Assembly (NCBI RefSeq): GCF_947495145.1 | Contig: NZ_CANLXP010000008.1 | Location: forward strand, 1 to 64,000 | Length of the DNA: 64,000 nt | Reading direction: 5' to 3' | Origin: an uncultured Arthrobacter sp. | GTDB taxonomy: Bacteria; Actinomycetota; Actinomycetes; Actinomycetales; Micrococcaceae | Shown here: in pieces, positions 1 through 8,522 of the stretch | Numbering within the stretch: position 1 is the stretch's first letter | How the letters are laid out: each line of letters opens with the position of its first letter | Made by a program: the position numbers and the translations under genes | The notes under the pieces: generated by a model | What the model was told of the DNA's origin: nothing | The model's input: only the letters and a program-made list of their open reading frames with translations | The model's database searches: none

Positions 1-58
1 CGAGGGTCACCGTTTCGCGGGCATTCTCATTTGAGGCACCGAGGGTGTTTCGCGGGCA
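1..58. repeat. imperfect direct repeat at window edge
   Basis: CGAGGGT followed by GTTTCGCGGGCA occurs at 1-23 (with a 4-base CACC insert) and again at 40-58. The array may continue to the left of the window. No gene is visible in 1-167, and no function can be assigned. Confidence 0.4.
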
Positions 59-167
59 CTTTAGATGAGTCTCGTCGGTCTCTTCCCAAAGAAAGCAAGC
101 GTGCTTATGATCGTAGGCACAGGTCCATCCCGTCTTTGCCGGACCTCTGAATGAGGAGGAGCCAGAC

Positions 168-383
168 GTGTCGATCGAAGACAATGAGCCGTTGACGGCC
201 AACGATGCCGACCGGATCGAGCAGCAGCAAACGGTCGGTGAGGATTCCACTGACGACGTGAGCGAGCAGCCGCTCGAGGCCGGAGCCCGCGAAGCGAACG
301 AGGCCGACGTCGTCGAACAGGCGCAGTCCGTTTACGGCGAGGATGATTATCCGCGCGGACCCGTAGGAGAAGAACCCGTCTGA
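168..383 (+). CDS. small acidic hypothetical protein
   Basis: A 71-residue, very acidic protein rich in Glu, Asp and Ala, with no membrane segment and no cysteine. The GTG start at 168 is preceded by a good Shine-Dalgarno (GAGGAGG, 153-159). It ends in a Tyr-Gly-Glu-Asp-Asp-Tyr-Pro stretch and low-complexity charged sequence, so it is probably largely disordered. I do not recognise a family. It stands alone, with about 200 bases of unassigned DNA before the ArsR gene. Confidence 0.55.
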   Translation: MSIEDNEPLTANDADRIEQQQTVGEDSTDDVSEQPLEAGAREANEADVVEQAQSVYGEDDYPRGPVGEEPV

Positions 384-579
384 CAGCATGCATGCGTTCG
401 GGACTGTCGCTCCCGGGCAGGCACACAACCGACGATCCAGAAACCGGGTGGTGACAGAAGCTACTGGTGGGTAACACATGACGGTATGATGAAGTGCTCA
501 ACCGTTCCGGCCCCCGCCGGGCGCCTTCTCTCTGCACCGGCTGTCATCCTGTGATCGTCCCGGTCCATGTTCGCAAAGG

Positions 580-990
580 ATGATGGTTTTCTTGGAGGCT
601 TTTCCCGGAGCGCACAAGCCCCTGTACGAGGTGAAGGCCAACCTCTTCAAAGGGATGGCGCATCCCGTGCGCGTGCGTGTTCTCGAGATTCTTTCCGCTT
701 CGCCGGATGTTTCGGTGACTGATCTGATCGACGATATGGGCGTTGAGGCGTCCCGCCTTTCGCAGCATCTTTCCGTCCTGCGGACCCATCACCTCGTGGT
801 GTCCGAGCGGCGCGGAAGCCAAGTCTTCTACAGCCTGGCGTACCCGCGCGTTGCAGACCTGCTGGCCACAGCGAAGATGCTGCTGGGCGAGGTTCTGGAG
901 TCCACGCAGCAGCAACTGCGCACCTCTGAATGGGCTACGCCGTCAGAACCGGTCGATGAGAAAGAAGCGCAACCGGCTCCTAGGCGGTAG
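580..990 (+). CDS. ArsR-family winged-helix transcriptional regulator
   Basis: 136 residues. The core matches ArsR/SmtB repressors: a KANLFKGMAHPVRVRVLEIL-type first helix, then a recognition region (EASRLSQHLSVLRTHHLV, residues about 57-74) and a beta-wing (SERRGSQVFYSLA). There is no CxC or His-rich metal site, so it may sense something other than metal, or act through redox or protein contacts. The start is uncertain: ATG 580 has its AAAGGA only two bases away, and a GTG at 631 would remove 17 residues but keep the fold. The C-terminal tail (about 25 residues) is charged and probably disordered. It overlaps the convergent DUF1508 gene by 11 bases. No obvious target gene is adjacent. Confidence 0.85.
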   Translation: MMVFLEAFPGAHKPLYEVKANLFKGMAHPVRVRVLEILSASPDVSVTDLIDDMGVEASRLSQHLSVLRTHHLVVSERRGSQVFYSLAYPRVADLLATAKMLLGEVLESTQQQLRTSEWATPSEPVDEKEAQPAPRR

Positions 991-1213
991 CGCGGCGCCG
1001 TACCTGCCGCACCCGCGGCACTCGTGCGGACGGGTCGGAGCGGTCATGAATATGCCCCATGGCTGCGTGCTCACGGACGGCGGTGATTGCTGTGACTGCC
1101 TCGCCCTTTTGCCCGTAGCCGGCAGAGGTGACGAGGACGCCGCCGCGATCATCCACGAGTCGAAAGCGGTACAGCTTGTCGGCGTCCCTGAAGATTTCGA
1201 AGTTCCCGGCCAC
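980..1213 (-). CDS. DUF1508 (YegP-like) family protein
   Basis: 77 residues. The first 55 match the DUF1508 fold: GNFEIFRDADKLYRFRLVD, then a glycine/alanine turn (SAGYGQKGEA) and AITAVREHA. The family is a small alpha/beta domain of unknown function, often present as tandem copies; here there is one. GTG start at 1213 is preceded by AGGAGAGG. The last 20 residues are basic and unlike the family, and they lie where the gene runs into the 3' end of the ArsR gene, so the tail may be recent read-through. Confidence 0.75.
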   Translation of the reverse strand: MAGNFEIFRDADKLYRFRLVDDRGGVLVTSAGYGQKGEAVTAITAVREHAAMGHIHDRSDPSARVPRVRQVRRRATA

Positions 1214-1334
1214 GGTTTCCTCTCCTGGTGCTGAGGCGCAACACCGCGCCTGAGGACTTTAGGATTTCATCAATTCGTAATATAGGGAAGCCGTGTGACG
1301 CCGGGGGACGCGAGATCCCAACTTTTTTATAGGT

Positions 1335-2084
1335 TCAGCGCTCAGGAGTGGCCCAGCCGAGCCGGGACAGCCAGTTCGCGCAGAGGGAACTCCACTCCTC
1401 AGGTCCCGCTTCACCCCGCGCGAGTCCCAGCCCGTGTCGGCCGTGGGGGAAAACATGAACCTCCGCCGGCACGCCGTGCTTTACCAGGGCGCGGGCATAG
1501 GCAAAGGTGTTCTCAACCGGCACCGCACCGTCGTCGGCCGTGTGCCAAAGAAAAGCCGGCGGCGTAGCTTCGGTGACATTCAGTTCAGGTGACAGTGATC
1601 GAAGCATGTCCGACGACGGCGCCTGGCCCAGCAGGTTATCAATGCTTCCCTGATGAACGGCGTCCGTGAACGACACCACCGGGTAGCAGAGGATGGACAG
1701 ATCCGGAACGGCGGCGCGGACGTCCAATGTCGGATCCTCGCACGACGCGGCGGTGGATAGCGTGGCGGCGAGATGCCCGCCGGCGGAAAACCCGAGCACT
1801 CCTACCCGTTCGCTGTCCACGGCAAGGCCGTGCCCGCCGTCCCGGATCCAGAGCATTGCCTCCTTGGCATCGGTCAGCGGTGCCGGGTGTTGGTGCGGCG
1901 CGACCCGATACCGCAGCACAAAGGCGTGAATGCCTAGCCCGGCCAGCCACTCACCGACCGGTTCCCCTTCATGATCCGACGTCTTGCCGTACCCGCCTCC
2001 GGGCAGAACCAGCACAGCCGGTCGCGGGGTGCTGCGGCCGGTGTCAACGGCAGGGATGACGGTCAGATTCGCGGGAGCAGGCAT
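1335..2084 (-). CDS. alpha/beta hydrolase, BD-FAE/acetyl-esterase-like
   Basis: 249 residues with no signal peptide, so cytoplasmic. Oxyanion-hole region PGGGYGKTSDHEG, nucleophile elbow GFSAGG, acid in TADDGAVPVENT and histidine in PHGRHGLGLA: a complete Ser-Asp-His triad in the order seen in bifunctional feruloyl/acetyl-xylan-esterase-like hydrolases (the YpfH/Aes/BD-FAE group). Members deacetylate short acyl-sugars, but the substrate here is not shown. It is followed downstream on the same strand by nothing related, and it lies 30 bases after a second alpha/beta hydrolase gene, possibly co-transcribed with it. Confidence 0.85.
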   Translation of the reverse strand: MPAPANLTVIPAVDTGRSTPRPAVLVLPGGGYGKTSDHEGEPVGEWLAGLGIHAFVLRYRVAPHQHPAPLTDAKEAMLWIRDGGHGLAVDSERVGVLGFSAGGHLAATLSTAASCEDPTLDVRAAVPDLSILCYPVVSFTDAVHQGSIDNLLGQAPSSDMLRSLSPELNVTEATPPAFLWHTADDGAVPVENTFAYARALVKHGVPAEVHVFPHGRHGLGLARGEAGPEEWSSLCANWLSRLGWATPER

Positions 2085-2114
2085 AGGTTCACCGTACCCA
2101 TCCGGCGTTCCTGA

Positions 2115-2777
2115 TCACCCACCCGGCGAAATATACGACGCGACGGCGCCCGCCAGCGACGCTCCGATCTCCTCGGGGCTGCGCTTGACGCCCTTGACCG
2201 CGAAAGAGTGGTCGGCGTCGGGCAGGTACTGCAGGGTTGCGCGCTTCCCGAGTTTCGCGACCACTGCGTCAAGGAGCTCCTTTTGCGCGAAAGGGTCATT
2301 GCTGCCCTGGAGGAACAGCATCGGAGCCTCGACGCGGGCGAGGTGTTCGTCGCGGATCTTCTCGGGTTTGCCCGGCGGGTGCAGCGGGTAACCAAGGAAG
2401 ACGAGCCCCGCGGCGTCCATGCCTTCCGCAACGGCCATCGATGCCATCCGTCCGCCGAAGGACTTCCCGCACGCCCACACGGGTTCCCCATCGGAGCGCT
2501 CCTGTGCATGCCGGATAACTTCGCGCCAGGCTGCAATTGCTTTTGGAGGGCGGTCCGGGAAGCGCCGACCCTGCTCCATGTAGGGGAAATTGAACCGGAG
2601 CGCGGCAAATCCCATGTCATTCAGCGCATCACTGAAACCCGTGAGGAACGGGTGATTCATCCCTGCGCCCGCTCCATGGGCGATGGCGATGGTAGCGGCA
2701 GGGTTGTCCAGCCGCGTGTATGCGCAGGAGAAGCCGGCGTCGTCAACGTGCAGTGTGGAGTGCTCGGGGGAAGCCAT
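2115..2777 (-). CDS. alpha/beta hydrolase, KANL3/Tex30-like
   Basis: 220 residues from the ATG at 2777 (MASPEHST). The open frame extends upstream to 2885, but that part overlaps the divergent AlkZ-like gene and looks non-coding. It shows HGAGAGMNHPF (oxyanion region), GKSFGG (nucleophile elbow), a GSNDPFA acid motif and a PDADHSF histidine motif. This matches the small cytoplasmic hydrolases related to dienelactone hydrolase and Tex30. The substrate is unknown. It starts 55 bases from the divergent gene at 2832. Confidence 0.85.
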   Translation of the reverse strand: MASPEHSTLHVDDAGFSCAYTRLDNPAATIAIAHGAGAGMNHPFLTGFSDALNDMGFAALRFNFPYMEQGRRFPDRPPKAIAAWREVIRHAQERSDGEPVWACGKSFGGRMASMAVAEGMDAAGLVFLGYPLHPPGKPEKIRDEHLARVEAPMLFLQGSNDPFAQKELLDAVVAKLGKRATLQYLPDADHSFAVKGVKRSPEEIGASLAGAVASYISPGG

Positions 2778-2831
2778 CTGCCCATCATGCCCCAGCGGCG
2801 CCGCGCCCACTGGTCGACCATACTGGTAGCC

Positions 2832-3902
2832 ATGGGAACGCCGATCACCCGCGACCACCTGTTGAAGCTGCGCCTGGCACACCACTTTCCCATGAACGAC
2901 GACGGTGCAACCGCCAGTGTGGTTGGCACCGTCAGCAGAATGCTCGCGATGCAGGCGCAGGAATTCGGGCAGGCTCTGTGGGCCATTGGATCACGCGCTC
3001 GGAACGCATCCCGGACAGACGTTCTCGCCGTTCTGGACAGTGCCGAGGTGGTGCGCTCCTACCCCATCCGCGGCACATTGCATTTTGTCCGGCCGGCCGA
3101 CCTTCGCTGGATGCTGAGCCTGACTGCCGAACGAATGATCAGGTCCGCCGCACGCCGCCTGGGCGAGCTTGAGTTGGACCAGTACACGCTGGATAGCGCG
3201 CGGGATCTGGCGCTGGAGGTCCTGGCCGGCGGCATGGCCCTGGAGCGCAACGATTTCCTCGAGACGCTCAACCGGGCAGGGATTTCGACCGCAAACCAGC
3301 GGGGCTATCACATCATCTGGTACCTCGCGCAGAAAAGCATCATCTGCTGGGGGCCGCCGCAGGGAACGCAGCAGGCACTGGTGCTCCTGGACGAGTGGGC
3401 GCCGGAAACCGGCCGGCCGGATCGGGAAGAAGCACTTCGGCGGTTTGTTCTGGGTTACTTCACCGGGCACGGCCCTGCAACGGTGCAGGATTTCGTCTGG
3501 TGGTCAAAGCTCACCGTTGCTGATGCCAAGCGGGGGTTGGCCCTTGCCCGCAGCGAACTCACGGAGTACGTCTACGACGGTGTGAGCTACTGGGCTTCAC
3601 CTGCCGCGGCCGATGTGCAGCAGGTCCAGGACGGGCTGCTTCTGGCGGGGTATGACGAGTACGTGCTGGGCTACGCGGACCGGTCTCCGACCCTTCCAGC
3701 CGAATACGCCTCCCGCATCATGGTGAGCAACAATGGCGTGTTTCGGGCCGCTCTTGTGATGGACGGCCGCGTTGTGGGGACGTGGCGAAAGAACACCAGC
3801 GCGCGTACGGCCGTCATCGAGCCTTTCGCTGAGTCCGGAATCAGTGACGCCCATGCCTTCGGCAGCGCCATCCGCGCGCATGATCGATTCCTCGCTTCCT
3901 AG
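2832..3902 (+). CDS. winged-helix DNA-binding protein, AlkZ-like DNA glycosylase family
   Basis: 356 residues from ATG 2832. The frame is open back to 2208, but that stretch is antisense to the hydrolase and was rejected. It belongs to the HTH_42 family, which includes AlkZ/YcaQ DNA glycosylases that remove bulky or cross-linked bases. The key Gln-x-Gln pair of the family is present (Q41-A-Q43, in RMLAMQAQEFGQALWAIGSR). Other family landmarks are YPIRGTLHFV (about 75-84), the winged-helix block RFVLGYFTGHGPATVQDF and the C-terminal LLAGYDEYVLGYADR. I infer a role in alkylation or cross-link repair; related proteins also confer self-resistance in antibiotic producers, but no biosynthetic genes are nearby. 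Confidence 0.85.
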   Translation: MGTPITRDHLLKLRLAHHFPMNDDGATASVVGTVSRMLAMQAQEFGQALWAIGSRARNASRTDVLAVLDSAEVVRSYPIRGTLHFVRPADLRWMLSLTAERMIRSAARRLGELELDQYTLDSARDLALEVLAGGMALERNDFLETLNRAGISTANQRGYHIIWYLAQKSIICWGPPQGTQQALVLLDEWAPETGRPDREEALRRFVLGYFTGHGPATVQDFVWWSKLTVADAKRGLALARSELTEYVYDGVSYWASPAAADVQQVQDGLLLAGYDEYVLGYADRSPTLPAEYASRIMVSNNGVFRAALVMDGRVVGTWRKNTSARTAVIEPFAESGISDAHAFGSAIRAHDRFLAS

Positions 3903-3908
3903 GTCCTT

Positions 3909-4247
3909 CTACTCGGAGCCGAGATTGGTAACCCGCACCAGCCGCCAGCCGTCCCAGCGGGGATCGCTACAGATATCGAAGACCAGGATGGGGGACACCG
4001 GGCCGGTCTGCGCCTGAAACCGCCAGTACTGCAGCGTCATCATGCTGCCCTGTCCAATGAACCCCGCGGGGCCGGGCTCCCACCAACTCCGCGAACTGCT
4101 CCAGTGCATGGGCTCACCCAGCACCTGCCAGATGCTTCCGTTCCAGCGGAGGGCGAGCGGCTGGCCACGGGACGTGAAGCGGACGTCCGCCTCCTCGTTG
4201 AGGGACCGAGACCCAGGCTGAACCTCGTCGATATGTTGCGCCGTCAT
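3909..4247 (-). CDS. DUF6504-like small protein
   Basis: 112 residues, ATG 4247 behind AAGGTGAAGG. The pattern LRWNGSIWQVLGEPMHW, a Trp-Trp-Glu motif after SSRS, then YWRFQAQ and a C-terminal GWRLVRVTN resembles the DUF6504 family, small beta-rich proteins often encoded near the ImuA/ImuB/DnaE2 mutasome in actinobacteria. No mutasome genes are visible here. It is convergent with the AlkZ-like DNA repair gene, with only six bases between their stops, which is a weak hint of a shared repair theme. Function unknown. Confidence 0.6.
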   Translation of the reverse strand: MTAQHIDEVQPGSRSLNEEADVRFTSRGQPLALRWNGSIWQVLGEPMHWSSSRSWWEPGPAGFIGQGSMMTLQYWRFQAQTGPVSPILVFDICSDPRWDGWRLVRVTNLGSE

Positions 4248-4310
4248 TACCCTTCACCTTCCGCAGTGCCGGGTTTAAAGCTAGAACATATCTTCGATTA
4301 GGTCACTCCG

Positions 4311-4355
4311 TTAAACGAAATCCGGACCAGAGAGACGAAAGCCCTCTGGCCCGGA
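4311..4355 (-). terminator. rho-independent terminator for the 67-aa gene
   Basis: TCCGGACCAGAG (4321-4332) pairs with CTCTGGCCCGGA (4344-4355) with one mismatch. Read leftwards, the hairpin is followed by TTTCGTTTAA, a T-rich tract, so it fits termination of the minus-strand gene that ends at 4375. Confidence 0.7.
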
Positions 4356-4374
4356 CCGCTGTTCCTGCTGAGGC

Positions 4375-4578
4375 TCAGCTCTCCTGTTCGCGCCGGTTCA
4401 ACTCCAGGTTGACCTCCTCGAGGCGAGCCTCGGTTTCGGGCTCCGGCAGGCCTTCCGCATACTCGGCCTCAAGCTCTCGGTGAATCCGACTGTTGAGCAC
4501 TTCCACTTCGACGTCTTGCAGGGCGGTCAGGTCTTCCGGGAACGGATCTTCCGGCGAAATCTTGTGGTTGGATTCCAT
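4375..4578 (-). CDS. small acidic hypothetical protein
   Basis: 67 residues, strongly acidic and helical in appearance (many Glu, Leu and Arg, with an i/i+4 charge pattern near LNSRIHRELEAEYAEG and ARLEEVNLELNRRE). ATG 4578 follows GAAAGTGA. No recognised domain, no signal, no cysteine. A well-formed terminator 20 bases after the stop supports a real monocistronic gene. Upstream it faces the 3' end of recQ at a distance of 175 bases. Confidence 0.6.
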   Translation of the reverse strand: MESNHKISPEDPFPEDLTALQDVEVEVLNSRIHRELEAEYAEGLPEPETEARLEEVNLELNRREQES

Positions 4579-4753
4579 GGGTCACTTTCGGGCTCATTGC
4601 GGTTCTCTCCGAAGTGTAGCCGTGCAGTTGATTTTTGTGCGAGAACGTATGACGGAACCCGCAACACCCGGGTCCACCGGTAGACGCCGAGACCGGCGGG
4701 AGGGCGGCCAACCGGGTCAAAACGCGTCCTCTCGCTCTGATTCACGCTGACCG

Positions 4754-6385
4754 TCAACTTCCCACCGCCGTCAGCAGATCCTTCTCCTCCACGAGCGGCA
4801 CGGAGAGCGACTTGTACCCGTGCTCCTCGAAGAGGACCGTGACGACGTCATTCTCGTATCCCATGACCACCCCATCGCCCCACTCATCGTGCCGGACGGT
4901 GCTTTGCAGCGGGAACGGCTGGTGTTCGGGGCTGTCGTCCTGCTCGGCAGACCTGCCGGAATCGCAGTTGTCGCAGGCATCGCACAGGCACTCCCGCTCC
5001 TCCCCGAAATAACCGAGCAGGAACTTCCGCCGGCAGCCCCGCTGCTCCGCGTACTGCCTCGCCATCTCTACACGTGACCGGTCCATTTCCTGCCGCCGCT
5101 TCTGATGGTCGACGACGTCGGCAATCACCTGGTCAGCATCGGCCGCCATGGCGCGGTACTTCCCGCCGCGCTCGCGGACGGCGCCCACCTCGAGCAACTG
5201 GTTCAGAAGCCCGGAAAGCTTCCGCTGCGTCAGCCCGGTGGCCTCCCGGACACCGGCGGCGTCCAGCGCACCGTCCGACGACCGGAAGGCAGCGAGCAAC
5301 TCGCGCAAGCTGTCCTCCCGCACGCTTTTCGCGGCAAAGAACCGTCGGATACCAAGGTCCTCAGGCCGATAGTGAAGCACGACGGCGGCAGGCTCACCGT
5401 CCCGACCGGCACGCCCCACCTCCTGGTAGTAACTGTCCAGGGAGTCCGGAATGTCGGCGTGCACCACGAATCGCACGTCCGGCTTGTCGATCCCCATCCC
5501 GAACGCCGTGGTGGCGACCACTACGTCCAGTTCGCCGGCATGGAACGCTTCGTGCAGCGCCGTGCGCTCGGACTTCTTTCGCCCCGAGTGGTAGGCGTCC
5601 GCCCTCAACCCAGCCTCCCGCAACTGCTCGGCGTACAGGTCCGTCTGCTTGCGGGTTGCCGTGTATAGCAGCCCCTGGCCCTCCAGAGACATCACCTGCT
5701 CCACTACGGCGAGCTGCTTGTCCCGCTCGGATTCGTGCTGCTCGACGCTGAGGTGCAGGTTTGGCCGGTCGAAACCCTCAGCGATCACGAGGGCGTCTTT
5801 CAGCCTGAGCCGCTCCAGGATCTCCTGCCGCACCGGCGGAGAAGCAGTTGCGGTCAGCGCGATGACCGGCCGCTTCAGGCGCTCCACGAACGAGCCCAAC
5901 TGAAGGTAATCGGGCCGGAAGTCGTGCCCCCACGCGGACACGCAGTGTGCCTCGTCGATCACGAGGAAGGACACGTCCAGCGCCTTGAGCCGTGCGGTCA
6001 CCTCCTCCCGCGCCAGTTGCTCGGGGGCGAGGAACAGGAATTTGGCGCGGCGCTCCTCGTCGGCGTCCTCCGCGGCGGCCCAGGCCTCGTCGACCTCAGC
6101 GTCCGTAGCGGTTGAATTCAGGACGTAGGCACGGACCTCGCCGAGCGCCTCATTGATGGCCTCGACCTGGTCTCGCTGAAGGGAAATCAGCGGTGAAACG
6201 ACGACGGCGACTCCCGGGGCGGCCATGGCCGCCACCTGATAGATGGCCGACTTTCCATAGCCGGTGGGAAGCACGCAGAGGAGGTTCCTGCCGTCGTCGG
6301 CCGCGTCCAGCGCCCTGCGTTGTCCGGGAAGGAGCGAGTCCCAGCCGAAAAGCTCCCGGGCGGTGGCGTCCAGCTTCGCGTTCAT
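4754..6385 (-). CDS. recQ: RecQ family ATP-dependent DNA helicase
   Basis: 543 residues. Walker A TGYGKS at 41-46, DEAH box at 144-147, then the arginine-finger motif QEVGRAGRDGE. The RecQ zinc-binding region is present (CRRKFLLGYFG, then ECLCDACDNC). There is no HRDC domain. In its place the last 50 residues (VRHDEWGDGVVMGYENDVVTV and following) resemble the small DUF3553/Tudor-like domain found at the C-terminus of PcrA/UvrD helicases, which is a resemblance by eye. It unwinds recombination intermediates 3'-5'. The stop of the upstream gene is separate; its own ATG overlaps the stop of the ZIP-like gene upstream (ATGA at 6382-6385), so the two are co-transcribed. Confidence 0.95.
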   Translation of the reverse strand: MNAKLDATARELFGWDSLLPGQRRALDAADDGRNLLCVLPTGYGKSAIYQVAAMAAPGVAVVVSPLISLQRDQVEAINEALGEVRAYVLNSTATDAEVDEAWAAAEDADEERRAKFLFLAPEQLAREEVTARLKALDVSFLVIDEAHCVSAWGHDFRPDYLQLGSFVERLKRPVIALTATASPPVRQEILERLRLKDALVIAEGFDRPNLHLSVEQHESERDKQLAVVEQVMSLEGQGLLYTATRKQTDLYAEQLREAGLRADAYHSGRKKSERTALHEAFHAGELDVVVATTAFGMGIDKPDVRFVVHADIPDSLDSYYQEVGRAGRDGEPAAVVLHYRPEDLGIRRFFAAKSVREDSLRELLAAFRSSDGALDAAGVREATGLTQRKLSGLLNQLLEVGAVRERGGKYRAMAADADQVIADVVDHQKRRQEMDRSRVEMARQYAEQRGCRRKFLLGYFGEERECLCDACDNCDSGRSAEQDDSPEHQPFPLQSTVRHDEWGDGVVMGYENDVVTVLFEEHGYKSLSVPLVEEKDLLTAVGS

Positions 6386-7131
6386 TCCGCGGCCGCCGTA
6401 ATGAGTGCAAGCAGGGCCGAGTACAGAACCATGCCGGCCAGGAACCAGGGAAAGCTCGACCCCCGATTCGACGGCAGTTCCTCCTTGAAGACGTTCAGCA
6501 GCACTGAGCCTCCCAGTAGTGCGGTGAGAATAGCGACAACCACGGTGCTCGTCGGAGCGAACAGGGCAGACAGCAGCCAGCCGACCAAAAGCGCGCCGGC
6601 CAGGACAACGCGCCCGCTGGCGGCGAACCGGTGCGGGTAATGCTCCTCAAGATGGCGGTCAGTGAGCACGAAGTGCAGTCCCATGGCGATGGTGAACAGG
6701 ACGGCGAAGAGCAGGCCGGTTTCAAGACGCAGGGCCATGGTGTAGGTGATGAGGGCGTTATAGAACGCGAACGCACCGAGGTGCACCCAGTAGACACCGC
6801 CGGAATCGGGTCGCCTGTTGGTTCGCCGGGAGGTTGCCAGGCGGTCCAGGCCGTAGAAGACGGTGAAGCCGGTGAGCGCGACGACGAAGATCCCGAGGTC
6901 GAAGAGCGGCGTGACCTCGATGGTGTCCTCGAGGAGTTCACCGATTGCCTCATTGCCCTCCGCAATTTCCGGTAGCAGGTGAAGGAAGACGTACGCGACC
7001 GCCAGTCCGCCGGCGAAGGATCCCGTTACGCTTTCCGGGACGAACGGCAGTTTCCGGATGCGCGGAGCGGCAAGATGCAGTCCCGCGAGTACAAGCGCGA
7101 TCACGAGCGAACCGATCAGCGCCGTGGTCAC
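6382..7131 (-). CDS. polytopic membrane protein, ZIP-like
   Basis: 249 residues with about eight hydrophobic segments. Segment 2-3 carries GGLAVAYVFLHLLPEI and the last third carries LLGGSVLLNVFKEELP, which recall the conserved transmembrane 4/5 metal-site motifs (H/E-x-x-P) of ZIP divalent-metal transporters. A second histidine-containing stretch (GLHFVLTDRHLEEHYPHRF) lies at about 150-170. Metal transport is an inference, not shown. It overlaps recQ by 4 bases and starts 4 bases after the stop of the APC permease, so APC permease, this gene and recQ may form one transcription unit. Confidence 0.6.
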   Translation of the reverse strand: MTTALIGSLVIALVLAGLHLAAPRIRKLPFVPESVTGSFAGGLAVAYVFLHLLPEIAEGNEAIGELLEDTIEVTPLFDLGIFVVALTGFTVFYGLDRLATSRRTNRRPDSGGVYWVHLGAFAFYNALITYTMALRLETGLLFAVLFTIAMGLHFVLTDRHLEEHYPHRFAASGRVVLAGALLVGWLLSALFAPTSTVVVAILTALLGGSVLLNVFKEELPSNRGSSFPWFLAGMVLYSALLALITAAAE

Positions 7132-7135
7132 TGCG

Positions 7136-8479
7136 CTACCTCGCTTCCGGCTCCGGCTTACGCTTGCCGCGGCCGGTCACCAGCGTGCTGATGAGATACA
7201 GGACGACGCCGACACCGATCAGGATCGCGGCCCGCAGCCAGATCTCGCCGGACTGCTGGGTGAGCAGCAGGATGCAGGAGGCCACGCCGAGGATGGGGAT
7301 CACTATTGGAATGCGGAAGTGCTTGTGTTCCACCCGGTCCCGGCGGAGAACCAGTACGGCAACGTTGGTGCTGATGAAGACGAACAAGAGTAGCAGCACC
7401 ACGGTCTCGGCCAGCGACGCCAGGGTTCCAGTGAGGGTCAGAACCATGGCGACCGCCGTCGTCACGACAATGGCCACCCACGGCGTGCGGCGGTTGGGCA
7501 GCACCTTGCCGAGCACCGGGGGAAGGAGGCCTTCCTCAGCCATGCCGAAGGTCAGCCGGCTCGCCATGATCATGGTTAGCAGCGCGCCGTTGGCGACGGC
7601 GATGAGGGCGATCAGGCTGAACAGCCACGGCGGGATGCCGAAGCCGGTGGCGGTCACCACGTCGAGCAGGGGAGCGGTGGAACCGGCGAGTTCATCCGCG
7701 GGCAGGGCGGCTGCGGATACCAGTCCGATCAGGAGGTAGACGGCGCCTGCGGTGGCAAGGGCACCGAAAAGGGCTTTCGGGTAGACGCGGGCCGGATTTT
7801 GCACTTCCTCGGCGACGTTCGCGGATACCTCGAAGCCCACGAACGAGTAATACGCAATGAGCGAGGCTCCGAGGACGGCAACGGCAGGATTCGCGTTGGG
7901 CGGGAACTGGGAGATCTGCCCGGGATTCCCGCCACCCTGGCCGAGGAACACGGCCACCAGCACGATGACGAGCACGAGTCCGGACACCTCGATGATGGTC
8001 ATTACCACGTTGGAGCGAACCGACTCCTTGATACCGCGCGCGTTGAGCAGGGCAAGCAGGGCGAGGAACACCACGGCCGCCCAGGTGGGCGGTACGGCGA
8101 TGAAAGCGGAGAGGTAGTCGCCGGTGAACGTGAGCGCCAGCCCGGCGGCGCTGGTGACGCCGGCCGCGAGCATGCAGAATCCCACGATGAACGAGATGAA
8201 GGGAGTCTTGTAAGCCCGCTGGGCGAAGACGGCGGCGCCGCCTGCCTTGGGATACTTGGTCACCAGTTCCGCATAGGAGCCGGCAGTCAGCAGCGCGAGC
8301 GCGAGGGCTACGATCAGCGGCACCCAGATGGCTCCGCCCACCTCGGCCGCAATCACACCTACGAGCGCGTAGATTCCCGCGCCGAGTACGTCACCGAGGA
8401 TGAACAGGTAAAGCAGCTTGCCGGAGATGCCCTGCCGGAGCTTTGATTGTGGCGCAGTTTCGGTGGTCATTCTTTCCAT
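7136..8479 (-). CDS. APC-superfamily amino acid/polyamine permease
   Basis: 447 residues with 12 predicted membrane helices. The N-terminal helix has the family signature GDVLGAGIYALVGV (residues about 30-43). Further APC landmarks are YPKAGGAAVFAQRAY, FVGFEVSANVAEEVQNPAR (helix 6 region) and ASRLTFGMAEEGLLP. It imports an amino acid or amine by proton symport; the substrate cannot be read from sequence. Start ATG 8479, with an alternative ATG three codons in. It has a charged C-terminal tail (RGKRKPEPEAR). Confidence 0.9.
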   Translation of the reverse strand: MERMTTETAPQSKLRQGISGKLLYLFILGDVLGAGIYALVGVIAAEVGGAIWVPLIVALALALLTAGSYAELVTKYPKAGGAAVFAQRAYKTPFISFIVGFCMLAAGVTSAAGLALTFTGDYLSAFIAVPPTWAAVVFLALLALLNARGIKESVRSNVVMTIIEVSGLVLVIVLVAVFLGQGGGNPGQISQFPPNANPAVAVLGASLIAYYSFVGFEVSANVAEEVQNPARVYPKALFGALATAGAVYLLIGLVSAAALPADELAGSTAPLLDVVTATGFGIPPWLFSLIALIAVANGALLTMIMASRLTFGMAEEGLLPPVLGKVLPNRRTPWVAIVVTTAVAMVLTLTGTLASLAETVVLLLLFVFISTNVAVLVLRRDRVEHKHFRIPIVIPILGVASCILLLTQQSGEIWLRAAILIGVGVVLYLISTLVTGRGKRKPEPEAR

Positions 8480-8522
8480 CCTGGTGGTCGATGGCCTGCT
8501 GGGCCTGGGCGCGGAGCCGCGC

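Noticed and set aside
2208-2831. N-terminal extension of the AlkZ-like gene
   Set aside because: It is antisense to the alpha/beta hydrolase gene and lacks family similarity; homology begins at the ATG at 2832.
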